Assembly: GCA_947591155.1 (NCBI GenBank)
Contig: CANQDA010000004.1
Span: 62,001 to 126,000 of the forward strand
Length of the DNA stretch: 64,000 nucleotides
From: an uncultured Lachnospiraceae bacterium
GTDB taxonomy: Bacteria; Bacillota; Clostridia; Lachnospirales; Lachnospiraceae
Reading direction: 5' to 3'
The notes below the pieces were generated by a model. The model made no database searches. It saw only the letters and a list, made by a program, of their open reading frames with translations, and was not told the DNA's origin. This document shows positions 17,417 through 25,391 of this stretch, piece after piece; the first letter of the stretch is position 1, and every line of letters begins with the position of its first letter. The position numbers and the translations under genes were made by a program.

Positions 17417-18188
17417 GCTGCGCGATATCCGAAAGATCTATCAGCTCGGCGAGGAGGAGGTCCATGCGCTCGACGGGGTCAGCCTCACGATACAGGACCG
17501 GGAGTTTGTCGCGATCATCGGGGCGTCCGGGAGCGGCAAATCGACGCTGATGAATATCATCGGCTGCCTGGATACGGCAGACGAGGGAAGCTATAAGATC
17601 GACGGGCAGGAGGTGTCTGATCTGTCCGAAAAGCAGCAGAGTATTCTTCGCAACCGGAAGATCGGCTTCATCTTCCAGCAGTTCAACCTGCTTCCGAAGC
17701 TGACGGCATACGAGAATGTAGAGCTGCCTCTGATCTATCAGGGCGTGCCGGGCGCGGAGCGGAAGACGCGCGTGCTCGAAGCGCTGGAGCGGGTGTCGCT
17801 CGCAAACCGCGTACACCACAGACCGAATCAGCTCTCGGGCGGGCAGCAGCAGCGCGTCGCTGTGGCGCGCGCCCTCGTGACAAGGCCGTCGCTGATCCTT
17901 GCGGACGAGCCGACCGGGAATCTGGACTCCCACTCGACGGACGATATCATGCGGCTTCTGAAGGAACTGCACGCGCAGGGCAACACCCTCGTGCTGATCA
18001 CGCACGACAATGAGATCGCGGCGGCGGCGCCGAGACGCGTGCGCCTGCTGGACGGGAAGATCGTGGCCGACAGCGGGAATGTTCTGGTCTATGACGCAAA
18101 GACCGAGCAGGACAACCGCAGGACGATCGTGCCGGGCGACAGCAGGATCAGCGCGCCGGACGGCGGGAAGGGAGGCGGTCGGGCATGA
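17409..18188 (+). CDS. MacB/LolD-type ABC transporter ATP-binding protein
   Basis: A 259-residue ATPase with Walker [11 protein letters not shown]-loop region [21 protein letters not shown] signature [16 protein letters not shown], Walker [16 protein letters not shown] and switch His in ITHD. The sequence is typical of the MacB/LolD/YknY subgroup, which pairs with FtsX-fold permeases. It starts at ATG 17409 inside the end of the adaptor gene and ends in an ATGA overlap with the permease gene. The C-terminal ~35 residues (after DGKIVADS) are a charged extension with no known motif. Confidence 0.93.
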   Translation: MIELRDIRKIYQLGEEEVHALDGVSLTIQDREFVAIIGASGSGKSTLMNIIGCLDTADEGSYKIDGQEVSDLSEKQQSILRNRKIGFIFQQFNLLPKLTAYENVELPLIYQGVPGAERKTRVLEALERVSLANRVHHRPNQLSGGQQQRVAVARALVTRPSLILADEPTGNLDSHSTDDIMRLLKELHAQGNTLVLITHDNEIAAAAPRRVRLLDGKIVADSGNVLVYDAKTEQDNRRTIVPGDSRISAPDGGKGGGRA

Positions 18189-19351
18189 AGCTCTCACAGG
18201 CAGGGAAGATGGCCTTTTCCGCGGTGCTCTCGAACAAGCTGCGCTCTTTCCTTACGATGCTGGGAATCATCATCGGCGTGATGGCCGTGACGCTTCTGAT
18301 CTCGCTCGTGCAGGGCGCGACGAACACAGTGACCGAGTCGCTCGACGAGCTCGGCGGCGACCAGCTGGTCGTCTCGATCACGGACCGCTCCAAGCGGCTG
18401 ACACTCGGCGAGGTGGAGGCGCTTGCCGGGGAGGGCGGGATCGCCTATGTGTCCCCGACGCTTTCGGGCAGCGGCACGGCGAAGGCGGCCGGCAAGTCAA
18501 CCGACGTGACGATCAGCGGGATCACGGAGTTCTACGACGCGGTGCAGGGGCTTGATCTGGAATCCGGCCGCGTCATCACACAGCTTGACAACGAGCAGCG
18601 CCTGGCCGTGTGCGTCGTTGGGCATTCCGTGGCGCGGGACCTCTTTGGGAATACGGATATTTTGGACGAGACGATACGCCTCTCCGGGCGTGATTACCGG
18701 ATCGTGGGCGTTCTCAATGAGGCGCAGGAGACGATGTTTGGCAGCGCGAATTCGGCGGTGTTCCTGCCGTTCACCAACGCGCAGCGCCTGCTCTCAAACG
18801 TCAGCGTCGGCAGCTTTTACGTGGCGACCGAGGAGGGTACGACGACACAGGAGGCTGAGGATGTGCTCGACCGGGCGCTGATGGAGAAATACGGGGATGA
18901 CGACAGCTACAGCATCGTCAATCTGACTGATGTGATGGACGCGGTGAACGACGTCATGGCGGCGCTCGAGCTGCTGCTCGGCGCGATCGCGGGCATCTCG
19001 CTGCTCGTCGGCGGCATCGGGATCATGAACATCATGCTCGTGTCGGTGACGGAGCGCACGCGAGAGATCGGCATCCGCAAGGCGATCGGCGCGCTCAAGT
19101 CTGACATCGTCGTGCAGTTCATGATCGAGTCCGTGATCATCTCGCTGATCGGGGGACTGATCGGTATGCTGCTCAGTCAGGGCGTTCTGACGACGCTCAA
19201 CACACTGTACCCGGACTATCATTTCGGGATCACGGCGGGCGTCGCAGCGATGGCGCTCGGCTTCTCGATCATGGTTGGCCTCGTGTTCGGCATCTATCCG
19301 GCGAACAAGGCCGCGAAGCTCAAGCCGATCAACGCGCTGAGGTATGAGTGA
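18185..19351 (+). CDS. MacB-like FtsX-fold ABC transporter permease
   Basis: A 388-residue permease with the MacB topology: one membrane helix near residues 20-42 (FLTMLGIIIGVMAVTLLISLV), a large extracellular MacB_PCD domain (residues ~45-255), and an FtsX domain of three helices at the C-terminus (LLLGAIAGISLLVGGIGIMNIMLVSVTERTREIGIRKAIGA, then two more). The ERTREIGIRKAIGA coupling motif is characteristic. With the two preceding genes it should form a mechanotransmission-type exporter of peptides, antibiotics or envelope stress factors. Substrate not predictable. Confidence 0.92.
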   Translation: MKLSQAGKMAFSAVLSNKLRSFLTMLGIIIGVMAVTLLISLVQGATNTVTESLDELGGDQLVVSITDRSKRLTLGEVEALAGEGGIAYVSPTLSGSGTAKAAGKSTDVTISGITEFYDAVQGLDLESGRVITQLDNEQRLAVCVVGHSVARDLFGNTDILDETIRLSGRDYRIVGVLNEAQETMFGSANSAVFLPFTNAQRLLSNVSVGSFYVATEEGTTTQEAEDVLDRALMEKYGDDDSYSIVNLTDVMDAVNDVMAALELLLGAIAGISLLVGGIGIMNIMLVSVTERTREIGIRKAIGALKSDIVVQFMIESVIISLIGGLIGMLLSQGVLTTLNTLYPDYHFGITAGVAAMALGFSIMVGLVFGIYPANKAAKLKPINALRYE

Positions 19352-19369
19352 ATCTTGAACGATATGACG

Positions 19370-19405
19370 ACAGGGGCTTCCGTTTTTGACGAAGCCCCTG
19401 TATTT
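19370..19405 (+). terminator. Terminator of the MacAB-like operon
   Basis: ACAGGGGCTTC and GAAGCCCCTGT form an 11-bp perfect stem with a CGTTTTTGAC loop, followed by ATTT. The T-run is short. Confidence 0.75.
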
Positions 19406-19463
19406 AGGTGAAAGATATTTATTTCAATATGAAAGATTTATTGGAGAAAAGAACATGATTATA

Positions 19464-19808
19464 TTAATGCATCAGTGCTGCTGGAGATTTTGCCAAGGTT
19501 TCTTCAATGTAATGGTTCAACGACATTTGATGTGCAGTCGCATAGATAATAAGCTGCTTGTGGAGTTCGGGGGAAATGCGGATATTAAAGCTGCCCTTGT
19601 AGGCTATTTCCGGCTCTCTTCCTTCAGCTTCGCAAGCCGAAAGATAATCATCGACAGCGCCATGAAAATCCGCAAGCAGCTCCTTAGCATTTTCTCCCTC
19701 GTAGGAAATCAGAGAGCGGATTCCCATAACTTTTCCGTAGAAAATGCCATCTTCCTCAGAAAATTCAACACTGCCAAGATAGCCTTTGTATTGGATTGTG
19801 TTATTCAT
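19464..19808 (-). CDS. hicB: HicB-family antitoxin
   Basis: A 114-residue antitoxin. The N-terminal partial RNase H-like fold of HicB is seen in IQYKGYLGSVEFSEEDGIFYGKVMGIRSLISYEGENAKELLADFHGAVDDYL, and the C-terminus carries a ribbon-helix-helix DNA-binding segment (NIRISPELHKQLIIYATAHQMSLNHYIEETL). HicB binds and blocks HicA and represses the operon through its RHH domain. It overlaps the end of hicA by 4 bases, the usual toxin-first order of hicAB operons. Confidence 0.93.
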   Translation of the reverse strand: MNNTIQYKGYLGSVEFSEEDGIFYGKVMGIRSLISYEGENAKELLADFHGAVDDYLSACEAEGREPEIAYKGSFNIRISPELHKQLIIYATAHQMSLNHYIEETLAKSPAALMH

Positions 19809-20059
19809 ATGAGTTCCTCCTGTTCCAAAATATCTATCAACTGTTTGATCTGATAGACTTTTAACTCTTTCTGCGGGTGTGGCTTGTGAAGCAAGATGTC
19901 TCCGTGTTCTTCGCTTTCAAATATGACACGGGAACCGCTGGTTCTATCCTTGTTTGAAAGGATATAGCCTAAATTCTTTAATAGCGCTTCAGCTTCATCA
20001 TAGGTAAAATCTTTCGGCTTTGATTTTAGCCTTTGAATAAGTTTTTCCTTTTGACCCAT
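19805..20059 (-). CDS. hicA: HicA-family mRNA-interferase toxin
   Basis: An 84-residue protein with the dsRBD-like HicA fold: LIQRLKSKPKDFTYDEAEALLKNLGY, SGSRVIFES and ILLHKPHPQKELKVYQIKQLIDIL. HicA cleaves or blocks mRNA when not bound by HicB. In this Firmicutes variant the conserved histidines lie in the LHKPHP block. The start at 20059 is chosen because GGAGG stands 8 bases upstream; a 14-residue longer version has no ribosome site. Confidence 0.92.
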   Translation of the reverse strand: MGQKEKLIQRLKSKPKDFTYDEAEALLKNLGYILSNKDRTSGSRVIFESEEHGDILLHKPHPQKELKVYQIKQLIDILEQEELI

Positions 20060-20080
20060 AATGTATCCTCCGTTGCTTAT

Positions 20081-20130
20081 ATTATACTCTTCAGCCCTCA
20101 AAAAAGCAACTAAAAATAGTTGCTTTTGGA
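20081..20130 (-). promoter_or_regulatory. hicAB promoter with overlapping inverted-repeat operator
   Basis: On the minus strand TTGCTT (20104-20109) and TATAAT (20081-20086) are 17 bases apart. The -35 box sits inside an inverted repeat with 11-bp arms (AAAAGCAACTA / TAGTTGCTTTT, about 20104-20129), and another GTTGC half-site lies at 20072-20076. This fits autoregulation by the HicB RHH domain. The same hairpin with its T-run could also act as a terminator for transcription entering from the right. Confidence 0.6.
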
Positions 20131-20244
20131 TTGATTAAAGATTGTTGCGGATACATATTCGTTGACAGCGTTTCCGCTTTCCGATAAAATAAAACTGATT
20201 TTATATGTGATGAAACGGATTGCCTGCGAAGGAGTTTATCGGAC

Positions 20245-23200
20245 ATGAAAAGACAGCTTTGTATGCGAGGACGTTTTGCGGATATTTGGGGAGGAAACGG
20301 CGGAAAACGGCTGAGACGAACAATCGGGGCCGGCGTTTTATTCCTGTTGCTCGGCGCAGGCGCGCTTTCCGTGTCCGCCGCCGTGACGGAGGGGAAGCCG
20401 GGCGAGACGCTGTCCGGCGATTACGCGGTCATCGTCAATACAAGTATGACCGATGCGCAGAGCACGGGCACTCTGGTTTTTGACGCGTCAGGGAACGGGA
20501 CGAGCACGGTACGCGCGGCGGCTGTACAGGATACGGTGGGTCAGGACGTGCAAGCAGACGCATTGCGTCCGGCGCTTCAGAGCGCTGCTTACGGAGCGGC
20601 GTACAGCGTCGGCGCTCAAAAAAGTATTGACTCTCCGTACAATGACAGAAGAACATATGTCTGCATCGGGGAGAGCGCGCATTGCTATGTGTGGATGGAG
20701 GAATCGCTGAAAACAGGATATGACGGTTTGAAGAAAACGGACTCCATCGCAAACGACATGATGCAGACCTACGAGGGGCAGCCGTATGAGATGCTGAAGG
20801 AGATGGCAGGGGGAAGCCTCCCCTGGGGCAAGCTGTCCGTCATGCTGGAGACGATCTCAAACGCAAGCGGCGTCTACAAGTACAACAGCGAGCTCGCGGC
20901 GATCCATATTAGCACGCCAGCTGCGGCATCCTATGAGTATGGATCGATGGGTTCGCGCAATGCTCTGCTCGTCCACGAGGGGCAGCACGCGCTGTTTCGC
21001 CTGATGGCGCAGAGCAATCCGTATCAGCCGTATACCTGGCTGAACGAGGGAATTTCCGTGGCGGCGATGGACTGGCTCTGGGGCGGCACAGACAGCAACG
21101 GCTGGATGGACAGCATCGCAGGAAATACGGAGATTCGCAACGGTTCGCCGCTATTTTATAAGAGCTACAGGAACAGCACGGCGCAGGACTACGGCATGCC
21201 GTATCTGTTTGTACGCTATCTGATCGCGCAGACGACAGGAGGCTACAGGCCGATGCAGCTCATCCCGCATTTTTATCAGGTGAGTGCTGACTGCAGTCCG
21301 GACGTTTATCTCAAAAACGTGTTTTCCGAGGCGGGGAAGGCCGTCTCTTTCAGCGACCTGCTGACAAACTTCTACACGGCGATCATCGCGCAGGAGTCGA
21401 ACGGGGCGTACGGTTTTGAAGGCGACAGCATTGCGAGGCAGAAGGTGAATAATTATCCGCTATATATGGGCGCAAGCGGGACAGCGCATTCTCTGGCGCC
21501 GACGGCTGCGATCATGGTCAAGCTGGAAAACGGATCCTTCACGGTTCCGACCGACGGCGGCGGTAAGATACGCTATATGGTCGTGAGCGGCGGAAGAAAC
21601 GTCCCTGTGCCGGAAGGCGGCGACGGCAGCAGCGAGCACCCGTACGAAATTGACGACTTTGGTGACCTTGCGCTGATCGGAAACAAGCCGGGAGCGCATT
21701 ACAAACTGACGCGGGACATTACGGCGAGCGGACAGAAAAATCTGACTGTCTCTTATTTTTCCGGCGTCTTAGACGGCGACGGGCATATGATCGACGGACT
21801 TTCCATGCCGCTGATCGGGAGGAACACAGGGACAATCCAGAATCTGACGATCAAAGCGGCGTTCACCGGCGATTTTGCCGGGGTGCAAAGCGTATTTGCC
21901 CAAGTAAATTCCGGTCTGATCAAAGACTGCACGGTGACGGGGACGGTCAACCAAAAGATCCTGCGCGGGCAGAGCAGTCTCAGCTATGCCGCTTTCGGCG
22001 CGTTTGCCGGAGAAAACGAGGTGGCGGGCAGGATCCTCCGATGTGAGACCAAGGCGGAGATTACACTGACAGCGCCAGCTGAGAGCTGTTATGTCGGCGG
22101 GATCGCGGGTGTGCAGATCGGGACGGTAAAGAATTGCGGAAGCAGGGGAAGCATCGCAGTGACACAGCCGAATGCAGACTGTGCGTTGTATGTGGGAGGA
22201 CTCGCGGGCAAGCTTGAGAGCATGGGAATGGGCGGCCTGCTGAGCTGCTGTATTCATACCGGGAGCATTCAGGTGACGGGTGAAAACGCGTTTGTGGGGC
22301 AGCTGTGCGGACTGGCGGACCGATCGGTGATGAACACCGGCCTGAGCTCTCACATTGTTGACTGCCGTGCGAAGAAAGGGACGATACCGGCGGTCGGAGC
22401 CACGAATGCCGCGAACACAGAAATTCTCGGGAAGATCGATGAAAAATCCCTGCTGACGGATGAACAGCTGAAGCGGGAGACTTCGTATGACGGCTGGAAT
22501 TTCGGAAGCGAGTGGAAGATGGGTGAGGACGGCCCGGAGAGATTCGGGGCTTCAGATATTCAGGAGATCGGCGCGGTGAATACCCCGGCCGAATGCTACG
22601 TCGGAGAGCAGATCTATTATTGGGGCAGACTGACGATCAACGGAAAGTCCGGCGCGGAGATCACGGACGATATGGTGAGCGGTTTCGACAGCTCTACGGT
22701 CGGCGTAAAGACGGTGAAAGTAAATTATCTCGGGAAGACGACGACATTTGCGGTCAATGTAAAGAAACCGGGGAAAATCACAGGTTTTGAGCTTCCTGAA
22801 TCTGCTCTGAGAGCGGTGAAAAAGACCTACAGTGTCGGCCAGTGTTTTGATCCGGCTGGTCTGTATTTCAGAGTGACGATCGACGGGAGCGGCGGGCATC
22901 TGATCTACAGCGGATTTCAATATGACATGAAACCGCTGACAGAAACGGATGAGAGCGTGACCGTGTCCTATTATGGAGCTTCTATTGAAATCCCAATCGA
23001 GGTGACGGGAAAGAGACCGGCGTCGTTGGAGCTGGCGGCCAACCCCGCGAAAACAGTGTATGCAGAAGGACAGAATCTTGACCTGTCAGGGCTGCGGATG
23101 AGCCTTTCCTACAACAACGGGGAGGCTACGCCGGTGTTTGGCGCGGATCAGCTGGGCGAGTATGGCGTCCGTGTGGTAAAAAAGACGGGAAATACCTACA

Positions 23201-24618
23201 CAGAGATAAAGCCGGATCAGATGCTGACCTCTGCGGACAACGGGGCGGTTGTCTACATCTGCGCGACGGAGGCGATGCCGAACAGCTCCGGGGCCATAGC
23301 GAAACAGATCGCGACCTTGACGGTCAGGCAGGGTCTTCATATAGAGAATTCTGTGGTACATGTGGTGCAGGGAGTGAAGATCAGCAGTACGATCAGCGTG
23401 AACGTTTCCGGGGGAAGCGGAAGCTACCGCATAGAGAAGATCAGCGAGAAGCTTCCGGGCGGCATTGCGATGCAATGGCATAACCCCAGCTTTCTGTACG
23501 ACGGAACAGCAACGGCGGCGAACGGTTCGTATATATCGCAGTACCGCGTCATCGATACGGATCTGGGACAGAGCATTACAGCGGAGATTACGGTGCAGGT
23601 ACATCCCTCCAGTTACGCGGAACTGTATCTGTTTGAGATTCCTGCGGATTGGAATAAGGGCACCGGACTGACGGAGGATGTCGTCGGCATCATCGATAAC
23701 GAGAGAAATATCGTTGTTCTGAGGGTTCCGGACGGGACGGATGTATCGGCGCTGAAGATCAGTACCGATTATGGCGCAGGTATAGGCGTGACCGTGCCTG
23801 CGGGCTATGGCCTTATGTCTGAGCACGATTTCAGCAAACCGTTCATCTACGAACTGATCGCGCCGGATAAGGTCACGAGAAGAAAATATACGGTGACTGT
23901 GGAATTCTATGATCCTGAGGAGGAGTCTTCAGGTGGAAGCGGCGGCACAGGCGGTAGCGGTGGTGGAAGTACAAGTGGCAGTGCTGGTGGAAGCAGTGAA
24001 CCCGGAAGCGGAGGAGGTACCGGTGGTCAGCCTTCCGGAAGCGGAAGTACAGGCAGCGGTAGCGCTGGAACTGTTACAGGTACAGGTACAGAGGGCGGCC
24101 AGCCTTCCGGAAGCGGAAGCACAGACGGCAGCAGTGGATCGGACATGGGAGGCAGTCAGACTCCGGACGTTTTTTCCTCCGGGCAGGCGAGCGTATCGAA
24201 CGATCCGAAGGTCGGCACTCTGGTTAAAAAGGGCGGAGCATACTATCGCATTACGGGCGGAGGAAGAGCCGGATACACGGCAGAATTATGCTGTCTGGTG
24301 AAGAAAAAGACGAAGACGCTCAAGGTGGCGGCGACTGTCAAGGCAAACGGACACGATTACAAAGTGACATCGATTGCCGCAAGAGCATGCAAGGGCAATC
24401 GCTACCTGAGGAAGGTCACGATCGGAAAGTATGTGCAGGTGATCGGCGCGAAGGCGTTCTACGGCTGTAAGAATCTGAGACAGATCACGGTCAAGGGGAC
24501 AGCCTTGAAGAAGGTGAAGAGCGGGGCTTTAAAGAAGATTCATCCGAAGGCCGTGATCCGTGTTCCGAAGAAGAAACGCGCGGCCTACAGAAAGCTGTTT
24601 AAGAGAAAGGTTTCCTGA
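20245..24618 (+). CDS. Large secreted mosaic protein with M30-like zinc metallopeptidase domain, Ig-like repeats and BspA-like LRR end
   Basis: A 1457-residue exported protein. A long basic n-region and hydrophobic core (residues ~27-45, ending VSAA) form the signal peptide. The catalytic domain has HEGQHALF (about residue 243) and, 20 residues later, WLNEGIS, the HExxH plus downstream Glu arrangement of gluzincin peptidases such as the M30 (hyicolysin) family. After about residue 480 come GLUG-like repeats (GGIAGVQIGTVKNCGS-type, 485-720), two or three Big_3-like Ig domains (770-1030), two further beta-sandwich modules, a Gly/Ser-rich linker (about 1228-1310), and a C-terminal BspA-like LRR_5 segment (VTSIAARACKGNRYLRKVTI, IGAKAFYGC). 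No sortase motif. It probably acts on proteins or glycoproteins outside the cell or on the cell surface. AAGGAG lies 11 bases before the ATG. Confidence 0.85.
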   Translation: MKRQLCMRGRFADIWGGNGGKRLRRTIGAGVLFLLLGAGALSVSAAVTEGKPGETLSGDYAVIVNTSMTDAQSTGTLVFDASGNGTSTVRAAAVQDTVGQDVQADALRPALQSAAYGAAYSVGAQKSIDSPYNDRRTYVCIGESAHCYVWMEESLKTGYDGLKKTDSIANDMMQTYEGQPYEMLKEMAGGSLPWGKLSVMLETISNASGVYKYNSELAAIHISTPAAASYEYGSMGSRNALLVHEGQHALFRLMAQSNPYQPYTWLNEGISVAAMDWLWGGTDSNGWMDSIAGNTEIRNGSPLFYKSYRNSTAQDYGMPYLFVRYLIAQTTGGYRPMQLIPHFYQVSADCSPDVYLKNVFSEAGKAVSFSDLLTNFYTAIIAQESNGAYGFEGDSIARQKVNNYPLYMGASGTAHSLAPTAAIMVKLENGSFTVPTDGGGKIRYMVVSGGRNVPVPEGGDGSSEHPYEIDDFGDLALIGNKPGAHYKLTRDITASGQKNLTVSYFSGVLDGDGHMIDGLSMPLIGRNTGTIQNLTIKAAFTGDFAGVQSVFAQVNSGLIKDCTVTGTVNQKILRGQSSLSYAAFGAFAGENEVAGRILRCETKAEITLTAPAESCYVGGIAGVQIGTVKNCGSRGSIAVTQPNADCALYVGGLAGKLESMGMGGLLSCCIHTGSIQVTGENAFVGQLCGLADRSVMNTGLSSHIVDCRAKKGTIPAVGATNAANTEILGKIDEKSLLTDEQLKRETSYDGWNFGSEWKMGEDGPERFGASDIQEIGAVNTPAECYVGEQIYYWGRLTINGKSGAEITDDMVSGFDSSTVGVKTVKVNYLGKTTTFAVNVKKPGKITGFELPESALRAVKKTYSVGQCFDPAGLYFRVTIDGSGGHLIYSGFQYDMKPLTETDESVTVSYYGASIEIPIEVTGKRPASLELAANPAKTVYAEGQNLDLSGLRMSLSYNNGEATPVFGADQLGEYGVRVVKKTGNTYTEIKPDQMLTSADNGAVVYICATEAMPNSSGAIAKQIATLTVRQGLHIENSVVHVVQGVKISSTISVNVSGGSGSYRIEKISEKLPGGIAMQWHNPSFLYDGTATAANGSYISQYRVIDTDLGQSITAEITVQVHPSSYAELYLFEIPADWNKGTGLTEDVVGIIDNERNIVVLRVPDGTDVSALKISTDYGAGIGVTVPAGYGLMSEHDFSKPFIYELIAPDKVTRRKYTVTVEFYDPEEESSGGSGGTGGSGGGSTSGSAGGSSEPGSGGGTGGQPSGSGSTGSGSAGTVTGTGTEGGQPSGSGSTDGSSGSDMGGSQTPDVFSSGQASVSNDPKVGTLVKKGGAYYRITGGGRAGYTAELCCLVKKKTKTLKVAATVKANGHDYKVTSIAARACKGNRYLRKVTIGKYVQVIGAKAFYGCKNLRQITVKGTALKKVKSGALKKIHPKAVIRVPKKKRAAYRKLFKRKVS

Positions 24619-24675
24619 ACTGCCCGGAAATTATAATCTCAGGACGCCTTGAGGTCACAGAGCATAACATAAAGG

Positions 24676-24718
24676 AAATCCCTGCGAAGCCTATATTTAG
24701 GGCAATGCAGGGATTTTT
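24676..24718 (+). terminator. Terminator after the secreted peptidase gene
   Basis: AAATCCCTGC and GCAGGGATTT form a 10-bp stem around a 21-base loop, followed by TTTTT-like sequence. Confidence 0.75.
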
Positions 24719-24742
24719 AGTTGTTAAAACCGTAAAATTGTA

Positions 24743-24782
24743 AACCCCGTAACCCCGTAAACCCGTAAACCCGTAAAACCCG
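24743..24782 (+). repeat. Short CCCGTAAA-type tandem microrepeat
   Basis: Five or so imperfect 8-9 base units (CCCCGTAA, CCCCGTAAA, CCCGTAAA, CCCGTAAAA) lie between the terminator and a GC-rich stretch. It does not encode anything; origin unclear. Confidence 0.6.
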
Positions 24783-24863
24783 GGTTAGACGGCGCTTGTT
24801 AGAAGCAGTCGGAGCGGAACGCGGAACGCACGAGTCCGCAGCGGAAATTTTTTCAAAAAAAGA

Positions 24864-25350
24864 AATGAAGTACAATACTTCATTACACCCCGGGAACCTC
24901 TATTTTTGCTTTTCTGAATCTCAAATTCTATGAGATTCTAACATCTAAACATCCGGATGTCAACATTTTAGGGACAATAAATAGTAATAGAAAATTTTTC
25001 CTATCCTTTTTGAATGTTAATTCATCTCCAAACCCTGTTTTTTTCAGACAAAACAAGTATGATTTTTGTGTCATTCTCTCTATTCGCAGTCAAAATTCTG
25101 GTCAAAAAAATATTCCCTTATATTTGCGCGGCTGCCATTTCCGACAGCGCTTTTTGTCGCCATTTTTGCCTTTTGCGGGACTTTTCGGCAATTGACAAAA
25201 AGCTTGCTGCTATAAAACAAGTTCGGAATTTTCCTGCCCATCCAAAGCAAACCGGATTTATTCGCAGTCAAAATTCTGGTCGCAGTATATAAATATCCCC
25301 CTAAAACAGGACGTTTCCTCTAATGATGTAATGAAGTATTGTACTTCATT
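24864..25350. repeat. MITE-like AT-rich block bounded by a perfect 24-bp inverted repeat
   Basis: The left end (24864-24887, starting AATGAAGTACAATACTTCAT) and right end (25327-25350, starting TGTAATGAAGTATTGTACTT) are exact reverse complements over 24 bases, and each is itself a palindrome (AATGAAGTA-caa-TACTTCATT on the left, 12-bp arms on the right). The ~440 bases between are AT-rich, contain no convincing gene, hold a GAATCTCA/TGAGATTC hairpin at about 24916-24940 and a 23-bp direct repeat. This fits a non-autonomous mobile element; the palindromes may instead be regulator sites. No clear target-site duplication. Confidence 0.4.
25081..25281 (+). repeat. 23-bp exact direct repeat pair
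   Basis: The 23 bases beginning TATTCGCAGTCAAAATTCTG occur at 25081-25103 and again at 25259-25281, 178 bases apart, inside the gene-free block. The second copy runs into GCAGTATATAAATA, a possible -10 region for the helicase gene. Confidence 0.85.
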
Positions 25351-25391
25351 ACACCTTTGACAGCAATCGGTGCAGGAAGGAAATTGGCGGC

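Noticed and set aside
24619..25391. Small frames of about 60-90 codons in the AT-rich block (for example near 25014-25292)
   Set aside because: Two of them merely read through the 23-bp direct repeat in different frames; no ribosome sites or families.
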